Made by a program: the position numbers and the translations under genes | Notes under the pieces: model-generated | Told to the model about the DNA's origin: nothing | The model's database searches: none | The model's input: the letters and a program-made list of their open reading frames with translations, nothing else | Origin: a virus | IMG/VR virus record: IMGVR_UViG_3300046543_000266 | Location: 153,606-217,605 of that record | DNA length: 64,000 nt | Strand: one strand, 5' to 3' | In this document: one piece after another, positions 63,891 to 64,000 of the stretch | How the letters are laid out: each line of letters begins with the position of its first letter | Numbering within the stretch: the first letter of the stretch is position 1

Positions 63891-64000
63891 ATGCCCCGTA
63901 AATCCACCGCAATTCCCGCTGCGAAACCGGCTGCAATTCCCGCCAAGCCTGTGACCAAAGTCGCGCGCAAGCTGACGCCGGAGCATTCGGCAGGTTCGCT
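63891..64000 (+). CDS. Partial gene at right edge
   Basis: MPRKSTAIPAAKPAAIPAKP... from ATG 63891, AAGGAG nine bases before. Pro/Ala/Lys-rich N-terminus like other linker tails in this window. Runs off the window edge at 64000. Confidence 0.6.
   Translation, partial: MPRKSTAIPAAKPAAIPAKPVTKVARKLTPEHSAGS

Noticed and set aside
62815-63936. Minus-strand 373-residue ORF
   Set aside because: Opposite two plus-strand genes that have ribosome sites, a late-promoter motif and ordinary codon use.
1-64000. CRISPR arrays, integrase, transposase, rRNA
   Set aside because: Looked for regular repeats with spacers, tyrosine/serine recombinases and IS ends; none seen. The genome looks lytic in this window, with no lysogeny module.

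Overview
The window is an internal piece of a large tailed-phage genome (Caudoviricetes, contractile-tail or T4-like in its gene set). Evidence is a portal protein, a large terminase with nuclease domain, baseplate proteins resembling T4 gp26 and gp48/gp54, a UvsX/RecA-type recombinase, a gp32-like ssDNA-binding protein, phage-type DNA replication enzymes, spanins, tRNA-like genes and very dense, overlapping coding with no bacterial housekeeping genes. DNA is moderately GC-rich by eye, which fits a proteobacterial host; the exact host cannot be read from the sequence. Neither genome end is visible: the first gene runs off the left edge and the last off the right edge.

Layout. From about 57.5 kb down to 1, nearly every gene is on the minus strand and is read from high to low coordinates. 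57.4-44 kb is a run of small, overlapping, mostly unrecognised genes (with a RyR-domain protein, a DnaJ-domain protein, a glycosyltransferase and several single-pass membrane peptides), tRNA-like genes at 55.3 and 50.3-50.6 kb, and a 614-base non-coding stretch at 48.85-49.47 kb. 44-33.7 kb holds replication genes (SF1 helicase, HD hydrolase, family A DNA polymerase, DnaG-type primase). 33.7-32.9 kb holds the Rz/Rz1-type spanin pair. 31.7-29.3 kb has a zinc metallopeptidase-like protein and small genes. 29.2-18.4 kb is an accessory metabolic island: APS-kinase-like enzyme, PAPS-type sulfotransferase, three related GT-A glycosyltransferases, two nucleotidyltransferases (one fused to an APH-type kinase), a thymidylate-synthase homologue, a thymine-hypermodification-family protein, DUF1599- and DUF4326-like proteins and a HAD phosphatase. 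18.3-12.5 kb has a SWIM-finger protein, a sigma-region-2 protein, the ssDNA-binding protein and the recombinase. 12.5-1 kb is the packaging and virion block (terminase, RuvC-like resolvase, portal, tail-fibre chaperone, baseplate). From 57.93 kb rightwards the genes turn to the plus strand: SF2 helicase, DUF1653, SbcD/gp47-like phosphoesterase and small unknown genes.

How it works together. The most striking regulatory signal is an octamer, AGTAAATA, that recurs just upstream of genes and always points the way the genes are read, on the minus strand left of 57.5 kb and on the plus strand right of it. It looks like a T4-type late promoter -10 element (TATAAATA in T4), and the window also encodes a protein with sigma-70 region-2 features at 16.86-17.83 kb that could read it. 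The 18.7-29.2 kb island could make and decorate a modified thymine in phage DNA, with sugar and possibly sulfate groups; that is an inference from families and context, not something the sequence proves.
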